Assembly: GCA_018644665.1 (NCBI GenBank)
Contig: JABGQA010000068.1
Coordinates: forward strand, 1 to 39,402
Direction of reading: 5' to 3'
From: Candidatus Poribacteria bacterium
GTDB taxonomy: Bacteria; Poribacteria; WGA-4E; GCA-2687025
DNA: 39,402 nt
In this document: positions 24,501 through 33,600 of the stretch, piece by piece
Position numbering within the stretch: the stretch's first letter is position 1
Layout: each line of letters starts with the position of its first letter
Notes under the pieces: model-generated
What the model saw: only the letters and a program-made list of their open reading frames with translations
What the model was told of the DNA's origin: nothing
Databases searched by the model: none
Translations under genes and position numbers: made by a program

Positions 24501-27249
24501 CGTCGGGCTCAAGGAAGGCGACACGGTGCGCACTGACTCCTCCGGTAAGTTCGAGGTCAGCTTCCCGATCGGCACGGCGTCCCAGCCGAAGCCGGGCGGG
24601 CTGCTGACGGTCTCGATCTCCGGGGAGAACGTCAACTACACGATCACTCCGCAACTGCGCGCGGTCGGCGCCGACGGCGCGGTCACCTCGCAGTTGGAAC
24701 TGGACAACACGTACACCCTAGAGGGTCTCGGGTACTTCCCGTTGCAGAGCGTCGCGGTGACGTTCGACGGTTCCTCCCTCGAAACGTCCAGCGTAACGAG
24801 GACGGACGCGTTCGGGAAGTTCATCACGACCTTCGACGTGGCACAGCCGACGCTCGGCGGACTGCACACCCTCAAGGGTGACGGCCCGTTCAGCTCGACC
24901 TCGACCACACTCGCGGTCGTCGGGACGATCCTCGAGCCGGCTGGCGTGTTGCAGGCGGTCGTCCGTGGCGACACGGTCGACGTCAGCGGCATTGGGTTCG
25001 GCGCCGACGAAGAACTGACCTTCTCCGTCGGTCCGGCGACCATCCCGGCGACAGACGTCGTAGACGCGATGTCCGCCGCGGACGGCACGTTCGCCTCCAC
25101 CATCACGATCCCGGCCGTTGCCGCAGGCGAACACGACCTCGTCGTGTCCTCCCCGAGCAGCACCGCGATCCTGACGGGCGCGTTCACGATCTCGTCCTCT
25201 GTCGCAGCGAACCCCGACAAGTCCAAGGCTGGCGCGGATATCACCATCTCCGGCAGCGGCTGGGCGGCGTTCGCAGCGGTGTCGATCGTGATCGTCGGTG
25301 AGAACCCGACGAGCGCGACGACGGACGACATCGGGAGCTTCGCGACCACGATCACCCTCGCGGGTGAGAAGGCGGACGGCTCGCTCGTCACAGTGACGGC
25401 GACATCCGGCGAAATCGTGGAGACCACGACCTTCGCGTATGACGGCTCGGCCGCTGCGCAGGACGTGGCAGTCGACCCGGCGACCGCGGTCGGCGAGGAT
25501 GGTGTCATAACCGTCTCCGCCAACATCGAGACGGGCGCTACGGCGACCTTCTCGATCGCGGGCGTGAGCGGCGCGACGGCAGTCGCGATGGCCGCAACTG
25601 GTGACGACGCGCCTGATGGCTTCGTCGCGGTGGCAGGCACGCATACGGCGGCAGCCGACGAGGATGTTGCGGACGCTGCGGTTACCGTGGCGGTCGTGGA
25701 TGCCCTCGGCAACGCTGGCTCCTTCGCTGCCGACGCGACAGTCTCCATCGACACGATCGTCCCCGTTCTGGGTGACGCCACGGTCGATCCCGCGACCGCG
25801 CGCAACGGCATGGCATTCACGATCACCGTGGATGCGGAAGCCGGGCTCGCGAGCGTGATGGCGGACGTCAGCGCTGTCGACACCACGCAGACTGACCCGG
25901 TCGCCCTCGAAGAAGGCGATGCTGGTGTCTACACTGCCTCGGTGATGGTCAGCACGTCGAACGCTGCGGAGACCGGCGATAAGACGATCGCCGTGACCGC
26001 TGCCGACGCAGCCGGCAACGAGACGACGAACGCTAGCGCGGTCGTCATCAGGTTGCAGGCGGAGACGTCCTTCACGGTCGCGCTCCACGCGGGTGTGAAC
26101 CTCCTCCACGTGCCGGTCAAGGTTGACGGTCTCGACAATGCCAGCGACCTCTTCGAGGCGCTTGGCGGCAGCGATGACGTCGGTCTGATCGTCATGTTGA
26201 ATGACGCGGGCAAGTTCGTCGCCTTCACCTCCGGTGTCGAGCCTGGGTCCCCTGCCGACGTGGCGTTGGCGACCAGCTCTGGGGCGATCGTGGTGATGAA
26301 GAAGTCCAAGGCAGTCAGCTTCGTGGGTGGTCTCTTGGCTACCGACGTGGCGCTCAGCCAGGGCATCAACGTGGTCGGCGTCCCGCGCGATGGCGCGGTG
26401 GCGACCGCAGGCGAGATCGCTGATCTCTCCGCCGACGTCCAGCGCGTCATCCGCGAGGAGAACGGCCGCTTCGTGGCAGTCGTCTCCGACGCGACCGACG
26501 CAGACGTAACCGGTGGAGCCGCCTACATCGTCCTCGCCAGCGCCGACACGACGCTGACGCTTGACGGTGGAGCGTGGGAGAACGCGGCGACCGCAGCCCC
26601 GATCACCAACGTGGCCTACAACACGGACGCATCGCCGGTGTTCCTGGTCCAGGGTTCGCTCATGCGCGAGGACACGCTCGACGTCGTTAACGGCATCGAG
26701 GTAACCGTGACCAACATGCGCACGGGTGACACGCTGACCGACACCGTCGGACGCACCAGCGGAGCCGGACGGTTCGCGACGACCTTCCTCAGCCTTGGCG
26801 GCGCGGAATACAAGGTCGGCGACACGTTCGATCTGCGCGTAACCGACCCGAGTGGGACCTTCGGCGGCGTGCGCGACACCCATCGCACCATCACCCGCGA
26901 CGATATGCGCAGCGGTCGTATCGACCTCGGCGCGATCCTCCTGAGTGCGGTGCCTGAGCGTAGCGCTCTGCTCCCGAACTACCCGAACCCGTTCAACCCA
27001 GAGACTTGGATTCCCTTCCAGTTGTCCGACGAGTCGGGCGTCACCGTCAGCATCTACAACGCTGCCGGCGAGCGCACGCGGACGTTGGACCTCGGCTACC
27101 TGCCCGCCGGCACCTACGCCAGCCGCAGCAAGGCCGCCTACTGGGATGGCTCCAACGAAATGGGCGAGCGCGTTTCGAGCGGTGTCTACTTCTACCGCAT
27201 CGAAGCCGGGTCGTTCAGCGAGATGCGTCGAATGGTCATCCTGAAGTAA
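15511..27249 (+). CDS. Giant secreted protein with ~30 IPT/TIG-like repeats and a C-terminal sorting tail
   Basis: From ATG 15511 this is 3912 residues. That start has GGAGG at 15497-15501 and opens a clean signal peptide (MRGVGLLALCLTLAGG, cleavage near AHA|AE). GTG 15472 (GGGGG at 15460-15465) and ATG 15394 or 15289 are in-frame alternatives. The body holds about 30 repeats of about 105 residues, each with a V.G.GF....V.V... strand pair and a PxxxxG....V..... end, as in IPT/TIG or related Ig folds. After about residue 3315 come an Ig-like segment and a domain with GVNLLHVPVKV and GINVVGVPRDG (about 3520-3700). A shared beta module follows (about 3709-3808), then the tail LLPNYPNPFNPETWIPF (nt 26968-27018) and the AAYWDGSNEMGERVSSGVYFYRI, RRMVILK end. 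It is probably exported and surface-displayed as an adhesin or structural fibre. No catalytic motif was seen. Confidence 0.85.
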   Translation: MRGVGLLALCLTLAGGTAAHAAETLIAKLAFEGTVISDVNRATVGQLITVESDDSFGDGATEVKVGVLTYDGIIITSSNDFTVSAGKIEGNNITTNAVGQFKVSFRVPAVAYGERSVVVRERSTPTWVAPRIISVSPIQVIKGDTLSVVGDGFRGGQNVRVELVQVQAGGAEVGPHPTDAKGYGELTADSTGRVAGSITVGEAPYADGSANFPLHTVRIKDSHDDHQATVRASSASVVAVSPILDSSGFGNKTVGSEITLKGHGFPAQFGVGNSLSIKIGGSLAVLGTANADGSINGGDGIKYTIPAMSYGTRDVKVSDTTTGTASHTASNSVSIIPKLSLTGALQGTNGSTLTFSGTGFAVHDGSDDKVIRTGGAVGVGEDVTVTLVKGGIVFPVTTAPGTITADSTTGAITGSFTVPLTLASPGTVTVQAQGSISGAAGTTSFFFSRPSAEPELRAVKVSNSGGAVHVVSVTSLTDVNPGDLIGVRGLNFDSSASIGTLRLVKGFTALSVAAGDLTDASGPDGIAVGTADDVTGAITTDIGGAFAVTLQLPADIDGGTWSVEATGAQAVKAVVDISPGGFQLIDPDSGLVVSSIDRLIGESIRVRATGFLPGETVTVQVGAASVAITDDGDDDADGADGVIQADVVVTQQPFGKPKVAIAHARGTLSTDGEVVVLNSVVKIDGSETKVGSIQDKQLGDTITVGGTGFSAGGTIQIWLDKDNDLAFNADNDTKLLETTAGAVGSFLVAVPVSNAGVVDVLSLSTAFQLFVRDEGATDHETLPSGTRATASIRFLTTDDDPIAVHTNSASVGDTFTLRGTVTGFLNVGVLTLDGTAWDFDADDTNGDSGDEIVDNGAWDLDGTVGAIRVDFTLPALTRGIHTVALKNQSATFTINPKAVVADGGGDTEIGGKIKIDATGYGGSEIVQLKLGDTVIGSKAVSSSGSADDVEGVIPSGRTAGSYNINVVGASSGADVKLENVVTVVPSIVSLTPTQGTTLTSLTVNGEGFTAAEPVTITFDGSSVGDPVNTNSLGQLETTFTVPSKPFNRDGHEIVLIGSQTSTNPGGEFFLLEAALFVAPDQAASFSVGDEVLVRGSGFGNGTGGEETVSFSVAGSTPTSVSRDGWIATVDGSLPGSTSNGGFGKDVDAADVGVTIPSVPGGIQTLAAAGGTSGQTKNVTLNIVPSAVVVSGSSAAVGSSVVVDVFGFAKETALQFRVGSTLLAFGEDAATETAADGSQRTTVIVADAGTGNQTITVEQPGTTDPVTGGILSATVKDAFSVGGTVTLVGGKESADWPVGAAVGSAVTLVGTGFTPGKVVDVFLVSADGPKAAVTGNVVQANGTLSLSLVVPQRKASALGLDIVIDGDPGSDDDALVVATGALQVTASLTVSPVSGTPGQTLLTLNGSGFPLGNVTLTIRADSAAAGSGLLIGGNGTANATVDGVLSPAFQAILNPGVSSGPKKIDALDGALNVLASVDFVVSAAGGSASLTIADDDGSATSGPVGSKVTVTGSGFPGGSSLPVQFDGLSVPLTARGVGSVSGASVITDATGAFKVELTVPAREGGDRKISVAGEEATYTVDSAIALSSDENVGADDVITITGSGFASTKDLMVQWERIDLGGATELVFLTQDAAAFFNTGVRTDAKNNDTEELFKDARVTLVDAIQGGLVWASAATSGRTFRAKTDGSFVVSFKVSEVPFLSGGRNLSIVETTTTTSNADSPGGSLIAQDSIETIASGLELSKSTIRNASENAPSGGLWFAADGLGLSDGVIEVSAKGFAGNAAVSVKIGDSLVQTLLADAKGAVSGSITVTGLSNGEKTLELTNAAGDADKEKLSAKFTVLPELVVYGVAGVKPGGQSLGQATLGTSVSVFGIGFKDDGDKEVSLVMGAHTEDDIDVASDGTFSHTFTLPTGDDAIAGGPVLMQATGKGGESDTETFTVLPRVSVVNDDLDIGSAVQAAVVTNDKVKVSGDGFTANTVVQLRVTEAGSAGNAVLATGNVTDGRGRLVDARFTATELKRPEAGRNVRAITPAATIDSTNTFRRSPSVISVSPASGTTGTSITIRGEGFPSNITTFQVRVGPSVTVTSVTATEGTVTGGLITPTETGRITATFAAPTIGSTGAISINLLSGAESAKESFVYSDPGSTATMTVTSDVTDLKPGDTVKVRGYNYNGGSIVGELLFDADVALTSPQRPALTRIGTGNWGVSLGKVRSDENGVFEVSFAAPINSPDSLAGAKYIGTGAVGEIVVPVVIQNAMVRNVDSATPGSVVTVNGSGFLPEVVLGKIALDGVELDGSGTVDDSQVKTTTVGTFAVSVTIPAAGESGISAGNHALTLNGVNTDLDGGDDALKLVGTVSASATPAAAAIGDLITVKADGLAATPGVDSVTVLFDSTEIETLVDRKAGNAIKSEDVSTDSDGDVEFTFNVPSAGAGVHQIRLTQDKDAGGNGNDAVDFGISFTVSGSVVVLPSSGVIGDTVTVTGNGFGANSTVFVDFGSASNATTVAANSAGSFTAKLAAPPQPKGVVLVTARSSSATAAGTFTVSEDVSFAVNGEAAEFTAAVFTAKVGDNVTVQGDGFAASTAVDVTLGNGQTVSTATNSVGSVGQTFTVQGTSSHTTYQPKVGDFGAEAEDGVEKLGIAPSIAASPSAARAGDEVIVTGRGFVKDSKVDVYIGKDSGGNDELAADGSGIRADGVGSFTATVKVGSAVVPNAETKVKAGAAEADFVILVSEAKLTVKKGADEVSKGTVGTLLMVTPSQATFGASENVEVFFANQSIILQQAINGTFITNFAVPVTPGGTKQIRAVGKDTGETRTALFDVIPNITSISESLFDLGETVTITGNGAGAGDSLQVMLATAKDDSALEDAVADTSAPVTITAGGAADASGIFQLTFRVDNRIFDKDRTQVRLKVVSVSAGVESDWFGKDSEIPGGLEIITKGVRLTLNQTSGAGDATLTVTGFAADDAGNARLSANIGSVTVQHQFVSSGQRVVVPSSDLTVNVGLKEGDTVRTDSSGKFEVSFPIGTASQPKPGGLLTVSISGENVNYTITPQLRAVGADGAVTSQLELDNTYTLEGLGYFPLQSVAVTFDGSSLETSSVTRTDAFGKFITTFDVAQPTLGGLHTLKGDGPFSSTSTTLAVVGTILEPAGVLQAVVRGDTVDVSGIGFGADEELTFSVGPATIPATDVVDAMSAADGTFASTITIPAVAAGEHDLVVSSPSSTAILTGAFTISSSVAANPDKSKAGADITISGSGWAAFAAVSIVIVGENPTSATTDDIGSFATTITLAGEKADGSLVTVTATSGEIVETTTFAYDGSAAAQDVAVDPATAVGEDGVITVSANIETGATATFSIAGVSGATAVAMAATGDDAPDGFVAVAGTHTAAADEDVADAAVTVAVVDALGNAGSFAADATVSIDTIVPVLGDATVDPATARNGMAFTITVDAEAGLASVMADVSAVDTTQTDPVALEEGDAGVYTASVMVSTSNAAETGDKTIAVTAADAAGNETTNASAVVIRLQAETSFTVALHAGVNLLHVPVKVDGLDNASDLFEALGGSDDVGLIVMLNDAGKFVAFTSGVEPGSPADVALATSSGAIVVMKKSKAVSFVGGLLATDVALSQGINVVGVPRDGAVATAGEIADLSADVQRVIREENGRFVAVVSDATDADVTGGAAYIVLASADTTLTLDGGAWENAATAAPITNVAYNTDASPVFLVQGSLMREDTLDVVNGIEVTVTNMRTGDTLTDTVGRTSGAGRFATTFLSLGGAEYKVGDTFDLRVTDPSGTFGGVRDTHRTITRDDMRSGRIDLGAILLSAVPERSALLPNYPNPFNPETWIPFQLSDESGVTVSIYNAAGERTRTLDLGYLPAGTYASRSKAAYWDGSNEMGERVSSGVYFYRIEAGSFSEMRRMVILK
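15890..25450 (+). repeat. Long array of ~30 diverged IPT/TIG-like coding repeats
   Basis: The diagnostic core (aliphatic-x-G-x-G-F/Y) recurs about every 300-330 bp. Examples are VVGDGFRGG, VRATGFLPGE, VGGTGFSAGG, LVGTGFTPGK, LNGSGFPLGN, VTGSGFPGGS, VSGDGFTANT, IRGEGFPSNI, VTGNGFGANS, VTGRGFVKDS and VSGIGFGADE. I counted 31 candidate cores, three of them weak. Copies are diverged at DNA level, with no long perfect repeats, so the array appears old and stable. Confidence 0.75.
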
Positions 27250-27278
27250 CGCGTCCCCGACAATCTAGGGACATCATC

Positions 27279-27321
27279 GCGGGAGAGCGGGGCGTAGCGA
27301 GGCTACGCCCTACTCTCCCGC
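27279..27321 (+). terminator. Long two-part hairpin after the giant TIG-repeat gene
   Basis: GCGGGAGAG at 27279-27287 pairs with CTCTCCCGC at 27313-27321, and GGGCGTAGC at 27290-27298 pairs with GCTACGCCC at 27302-27310. The loop is GAG, and a two-base mismatch separates the two 9-bp stems. It begins 30 bp after the stop codon. No T tract follows, so it may act as a Rho-assisted terminator, a 3'-end stabiliser or a folded RNA element. Confidence 0.55.
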
Positions 27322-27601
27322 CGCACTGTCTGGAAACGGGTGGTCTGGCTTGCATTACTCTCCTCTTTCCGTCACCATTGATCGGCGCGCGAACGTACCG
27401 TCCGATGGCTCTTCCGCGCCCGACTCCCCCGCAGGTGACGTCGTTTCTGTACCGGTCCCGCGACACGTTTCGTTCAGAGTGTGATTCCGCTTGAGTGCGA
27501 TGGCCCTGAATGGGCGGCGAACCAATGTATCCAATTAGAAGTGACCTAAGGCGCACGGCGATCCCTTACCGACAGGGAATCCTCGACGCAGGAGGAAACG
27601 A
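27322..27601 (+). other. Intergenic region before the second giant protein
   Basis: About 280 bases without a gene I can support. A small hairpin (GATCCCT at 27560-27566 with AGGGAATC at 27574-27581, one bulge) lies just ahead of the ribosome-binding site AGGAGG at 27590-27595 and could affect translation. I found no strong promoter; TTGAGT at 27492 has no good -10 partner. The region is less GC-rich than the flanking genes. Confidence 0.35.
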
Positions 27602-30600
27602 ATGAGGACATGCAGGTCGTACTTTCCATCTCTGACGCTAGCCATCGTCGCGTTTGGCGTGATGGGGTTGGTGTCGGCGTATGGCGCGTCGCTGTTCGTC
27701 GTAGACGGCGCGGTTGCCGAGCCTGACGGGACGCCCGTCGGCGGGTTGACGGTGGCGGTGCAAAACCTCAGCAAGCCGGCCCTTAGCACGTACGAGTCCG
27801 AACCCACCGGCGTAGACGGTAGCTACGGCGTCACGATGGTCCGGGACTTCCTGACAAGCGTGTCGGACATCGGCGACGAACTGCTCGTCCAGGCCGTAGA
27901 TACCTCTGGCGCCGTTGACGTGGTGCGCGGGCAGGTTGTCCACACGATCACGGCCATTGAGGAGTCGGAGCAGTTCGGCGCCACGGTGGACATCACGCTG
28001 TCGGGTGTGATCGTTCAGTTCGACGCTGGCTCCGTTCTCGGCGACGGCGCTTCGTCCGCGACGCTGACCGTTGAGGTGACGGATCGTGAAGGCGCCGCTG
28101 TCGAGGGCGACACGCTGGTCGCAGTGGCGGATTCCGGCGCGGTCGGTGACTTCACTGATCTCGGCGCTGGCGCGTACGAAGCGACCTTCGACGCCCCGGT
28201 AAGCAGCCAGACGATTTCCGTGACGGTCACGGTGACCTCGACGCTGGTCGAGGATGCGGTGGGCCTGGCGACGACCATCGTCGAGGGCGTGCCTTCCGGA
28301 ATAACCGTGACGTTCGACGACGCGGCGCTGACGGCGGACGGCGAGTCCACCACCGTCGTGACCGCGACGCTGGAACGCAACGGCATCCCGATAACGGACG
28401 AAGTCGTCGAGCTGAGCGTTCTTGACGACAACGGCTCCGTTGGCGACGTGACGAACAACGACGACGGCACGTACACGGCGACCTACACGGCCGGCACGCT
28501 CGCGACTGTGGCAATCGTGCAGGCAAGCGCGACGACATCGGGCGACGTCAATGTCGGGTCCGTGACGTTGGATCCCGGAGCCCCCGTCGAGATCTCGCTG
28601 GTGACCGCTGCCCCTGAGACGATCTCTGGGAATGGCATCGCCACCGCGACCGTGACGGCGACAATTGTCGACGCGTTCGACAACCCGGTCCCTGGGCTGT
28701 CAGGCTTCACGGCCTCCGTGACGGACGGTGTCGGGTCCGCGGGCGACGTGACGGACAATGGCGACGGCACATACTCCGCCGTCTACGCGAGTGAACTGGT
28801 GACGGAGGACGGCACGGCGACGGTCGAGATGGTCCACGGCCCGCACACGGGCGACGTGGCTATCGCGCTGTCCGCCGAACCGGCCGCGGAGACGTCGGTC
28901 ATGGCGCTGCAAGGCTCTGCCCTCCTAGCGGGTGGTGGCGCGCAGGCCCCCGATGGTCTGACCGTGACCGTCATGAACGTCACGCGCGACCTGTCACAGG
29001 AATCCGCGACGGGCGCCGCGGGCGCCGGTCGCTACACGGTCACGTTCCTTGACTTCCTCGGCGACAGTGTTGCTGCTTCCGGCGACCTGATCCGAGTCAC
29101 CGTGGCGGATGCCGACGGCGTCGAGCGCGGCAGTGCCGATCACCACCTCTTGGCCGCCGAAGTCGAAGCCGGCACGACCACGGTCGATGTCGAGACGGAC
29201 ATCCCGGCATCGAATAACGTAGTCGCCGTGACGGGTGTCGCGACGTATGAGGACGGCGAGACGGCGATCGCCGAAGTAGCCGACGCCACCGTCCGAGTGC
29301 AGCTCAACGGCTCGGAAGACACGGCGGACATCGGCAGCGCGGGCGTCGGTCGCTTCTCCATTGGCTTCGTTAACATCGAGCGTCCCTTCGTCACCGGTGA
29401 GGATGTCACCATTGAGGTGATCGCCGATGGCGAGGTCGTTGGCTCGCAGATGTTCGAAGCGACGTCGGCCCACATCCTCAACGGCCTCATTGATGTCGGC
29501 TCGATCACGACCACGCTGAAGGCGTCGAACGTCGCGTTTGGCGTTACCGGTTCCGTGGTTCCCGAGCCCGGCGCTGATCCCGCTCCGGCGGGTTCGCTCG
29601 TGCGCGTGACGAACCTTTCACGCCCCACTCTTGGCTCCCAGGAGGGCGTCATCGGCTCAGCCGGGCCGGACGCGTACTCGGTCGCCTTCTTCGCCCTTGG
29701 CGAAACGGTCATCGAGTCGCAGGAAATCCTCCTGATCGAGGTCATTGACCCCGCGGGCGACGTCATCGGCTCCGCGGACGTGATCGCGACGACGGCGTCG
29801 GTAGTCGGCGGCGAGTTGACCGCGAGTGTCACGCTCACGGGCATCGTCGTAGATGTCGAGATCGACGATCCGGTGCTGACAGTCGGCGCGAACGGGGTTG
29901 CGCAGACGGTCATCGTTGGGCAGGCGATTGAGCCGGATGGCACCCCGACGATCCTCCCCATCTCCTTCGAGCCTGCTGAGCTGTTCACGGCTCCGCAGCC
30001 TCTGGGCAATGGACGCTTCTCCAGCACTTTCTCAACGTCGTACGCACGCGACGGGATCCTCGGCCCGTTCACCATCACGGTGGCCGCCGGGACGACGACA
30101 CGTCGCCGCGTAACGCTTGAGATCGTCGATGACTCCGCCCCCGACGCGAGCGTCTCCCCGGTCGACCCGAGCGTATTGGTGGGTCACGCGTTCACGCTGA
30201 CAGTGGACGCCTCAGACAACACCGAGATCGACTCGATCGCGTGGGACGTGAACGAGGACGGCTCCATCGACGGCGTCGATGCCGAGTTCACCGCTACCCT
30301 CAACGAGATCGGGCAGTTCCCGGTCTCCGTGACGGTGACGGACATCGCAGGCAACGCCACGACGATCCACTCTTCCGTCAATGCCACGACGGTTTCGGTC
30401 GGTGGTCTGGCGATCGACGCGCCGAACTTCATCCGCATCCTCCAGAAGACGCTCTCCACGGCCATCGACTCGCCGGACATCCCCGACGAGACGAAGGCGC
30501 TCGTGAAGGCGCTCATCCCAGAGTTGGTCCGCAACGGCTCGCTGCTGGGCTTCGCCGTGCCGATCTTCCCGGCAAGCCTCGACACGCCGCCGACGCAGCC

Positions 30601-33600
30601 GGTTCTGGTTGAGGATCCCTCGGGTCTCGACTTGGAGAACTTCGGGAACCCGCTGTTCCTCGAACTCCTTGCAGCGGCTGGCGAAGATCCCACGGGCTTC
30701 CTGGACGACTCCCTGCGCCTCCCGCTCGCGGTGGTTGGGGACATGTTCAACCTATACGCGCGCACGCCGAGTGCGTCCGACGTTACCTTCAACCTGATCT
30801 CCGAGTCCGGCGGGGTGATCGCGGCGTCTGCCGAGGACGTCTCGGCGTCCGGCGCGTTCGACTTCACCTTCGCCCTCGGCGAGGAGCCGCTGCTCTTCGT
30901 CCTGCCGGCGTGGCCTGGCTCGGGCACGAACCCGCTCGCGTCGGTGACGTTGCGTCTGTCGACCGACGGGCAGGAGGGACCGTACGACTCGATCCCGCTC
31001 AACCGCGGCACGGTGGTGTCCAACGGCGACGACAAGTTCGTGTGGTCGTCGGTTGAGAGGCTCGACGCCGGTTCGTCCTACCACTACTTCTACGAGGTCG
31101 AGTTCGCATACCCGATCGTTGTCGGCCCCGAACTTACGCCGACGACGACCTACGCGGTGCCGGACATCCGCAACCTGCAGTTCGAGGACCGTGGGTTCCC
31201 GGATTCGGCCGACCCCGAGTTGCGTAACCCGCTCCTCGACACCGTGGCCCTGAAGATTCAGCCCGTGATGGCGGGACTTCTCGTAGCCATTGAGGCGGAA
31301 GCCACACGGCTCGCCGAAGACGCCATCCTTAACGACCCGGCGCTGCAGCAGCAGATCGCTGACGATCCTGCGGTGCGCGCGGCCATTGAGAATGCTGTCC
31401 TGAACAACTCGCAGGTGCAGGCGGCCCTGTTGGCCGATCCTGCTGTCGAGGCAGCCATCGCCAATCACCCGGCTACCGGCGCGCTCGAAGCGCAGATCAC
31501 CGACGAGGTGATCGCCGAACTCGCGACCGACGCCAGCGTCGTCGCCGCAGGCGAAGCGGCCGCTCAGGCGGTCCTGCTGGGCGGCGGCTCTGCGGCGGAA
31601 GCCGCGGCAGCTGGCGAGGCAGCCGCGACGGCGCGGGCCGAACAGCTTGCTCCGGCGATCGCCGAGGCCAGGCTCGAAGCCGCGCTCCCAGGGCTCCTGA
31701 ACGCCGTGCTTCCCGACATCAGTGGTGTCGCTGGCCCGGTGGTGTTGCCGTTCATTCAGGCTGACGTCCAGCCGATCCTACTGGAACGCTTCGGCCCGCA
31801 GTTCCTCGGTCAGGCCCTTGAGAATGTCGTCGGCGACCCCGGCGCGTTGATCGGGCAGGTCGAGGGTGTGTTGTCGGCGTTCGGTGAGAAGGTCTCCGCT
31901 GAGATCATCGCGAGTGGCACGGTCCCGCTCGTGTCGAAGTTCACGGCTCCGCAGGCCTCGGGTCTGTGGGTCGCCAGCTTCGATATGGCGTCCATCGACG
32001 ACGGCGACTACATGGTGCAGGTCGAGTTGGACGGCGCGAGCGTGTTCGCGAACGCCAAGCCGATCCGCATTGACCGTTCGCCGGGCGATGTGAGCGACGT
32101 CGACATAGCGGCCAACGCAGGAGCGGCGATCTACACCGCGGACGACGGCACGGTCGTCGCAGCCCCGCTGGATGCTGCCGGGACGCTTGACCTGTCGGCT
32201 TCGGTCGATGGCGACGGCCTTGGCGTGCTGTTCCAGACGCTAGGTGTGGAAGACGACCCAGCGGACCAGGTCCAGCGCGTGTGGGTTCCGGTCAACCAGA
32301 CGGCGATACTCGTCGCAGCGGCATTGCGAGAAGCGGGCGCCGACGGCACGGAGCAAGAGCTATACGACACGGCTCTCCTCGCCGTCGTGCTGAGCGACCC
32401 GGATCTTGTCGTGACGCTCGATACGCTCGATCCGGCGGGCGTGGCGGCGTTCATCGACGGCTTTGACGCGTTGAGCCCTGCCCAGCAGGACGAAGTCATG
32501 ACGGCGGCGCAGATCGTGCGCGAGACGGTGTTGAACGGCGACCTGTTCGCCGCCTCCTCCGCGCTCTCGCTCGACTTCGCGACGCTGCAGCAGTACGCGT
32601 TCCTCGTAAGCCAGTTGCCGAGCATCCCGGCCTTCGCGGGCATGGGCGGCTCAGCGCGTATGTTGTTCCCGCCCGACGGCAGCTACTTCATTCGCGCCCT
32701 CGCGGCTGACCAATACGCGAACATCAACAGCCAGGACGTCCCGCAGCGGCTCGACATCGTCGCAGCCGACGCGGACGCGTTCGCCGTGACCGGCTTCGCC
32801 ATCGGCGAGGCCACATCGGATGTCGCCGAGGACGGCTCCGCCGCAGCCGAGGAGTTCGCGGTCCGCCCCGACACGACGGCGGTGGATGTGACCTTCGGGT
32901 CGTCGGACCTGACGGGACACCCGCTGACTAGCGTCACGCTCGAGGCCTCCACCGACGGCGCCACATGGGCCGAGGTCTCCGCGCTCGACGCTGCCGAGTT
33001 GGCCGGCGTAGACGACAGCAGCTCCTTCACGGCGACATACACCGTGGACGGCGCGCAGTTGGTCGCCGACGGCGTCACGATGGTCTCGTTCCGCGTAGTC
33101 GCGGTCAACGCGTTGACCGTGGTTGGCGAGGGCGATGCCGCGACGCTGGATGTTCTCGACGTGGTCCCACCGGAAATCACTGCGTTCGCCGTTTCCGAGG
33201 CCGAGGGATCGACGCCCAGCCCGGATAGTGGCGGCTTGCGTGGCACGGTGAACCTCATCACGACGACGCCCGTCTCCACCGAGCCGCCGACTGCGGCGGT
33301 GCGGCTGGAAATCAGCGTCGACGGTGGCGGCAGCTACCTGCCGTTGGATGTCCTCTTCGGTGGGCCCGAGAGCGGCTCGGTCGCCGAGACGGTTTCCGCG
33401 GGACCAGGCAAGGTCACGTGGGAGGCCAAGTGGGACACCAACGTCGCGGGTGACACTGTCACGGCGACTGGACCGGGCGCGCGCGACGCGAGCCTGGACG
33501 ACAACCCCTACATGGTGCGCGCCGTGGTGGTCGACGCCGCCGGCGCCGACATCTCCGTCGATGGCGTCGCCATAGTGTCCGACCCGGTCACGGTGGCAGT

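Noticed and set aside
15526..26883. Very long open frames on the minus strand (1045, 772, 761, 721 codons and others) opposite the giant TIG gene
   Set aside because: They mirror the codon structure of the repeat-rich, high-GC sense gene, have no signal or domain features, and lack ribosome-binding sites; they are antisense shadows.
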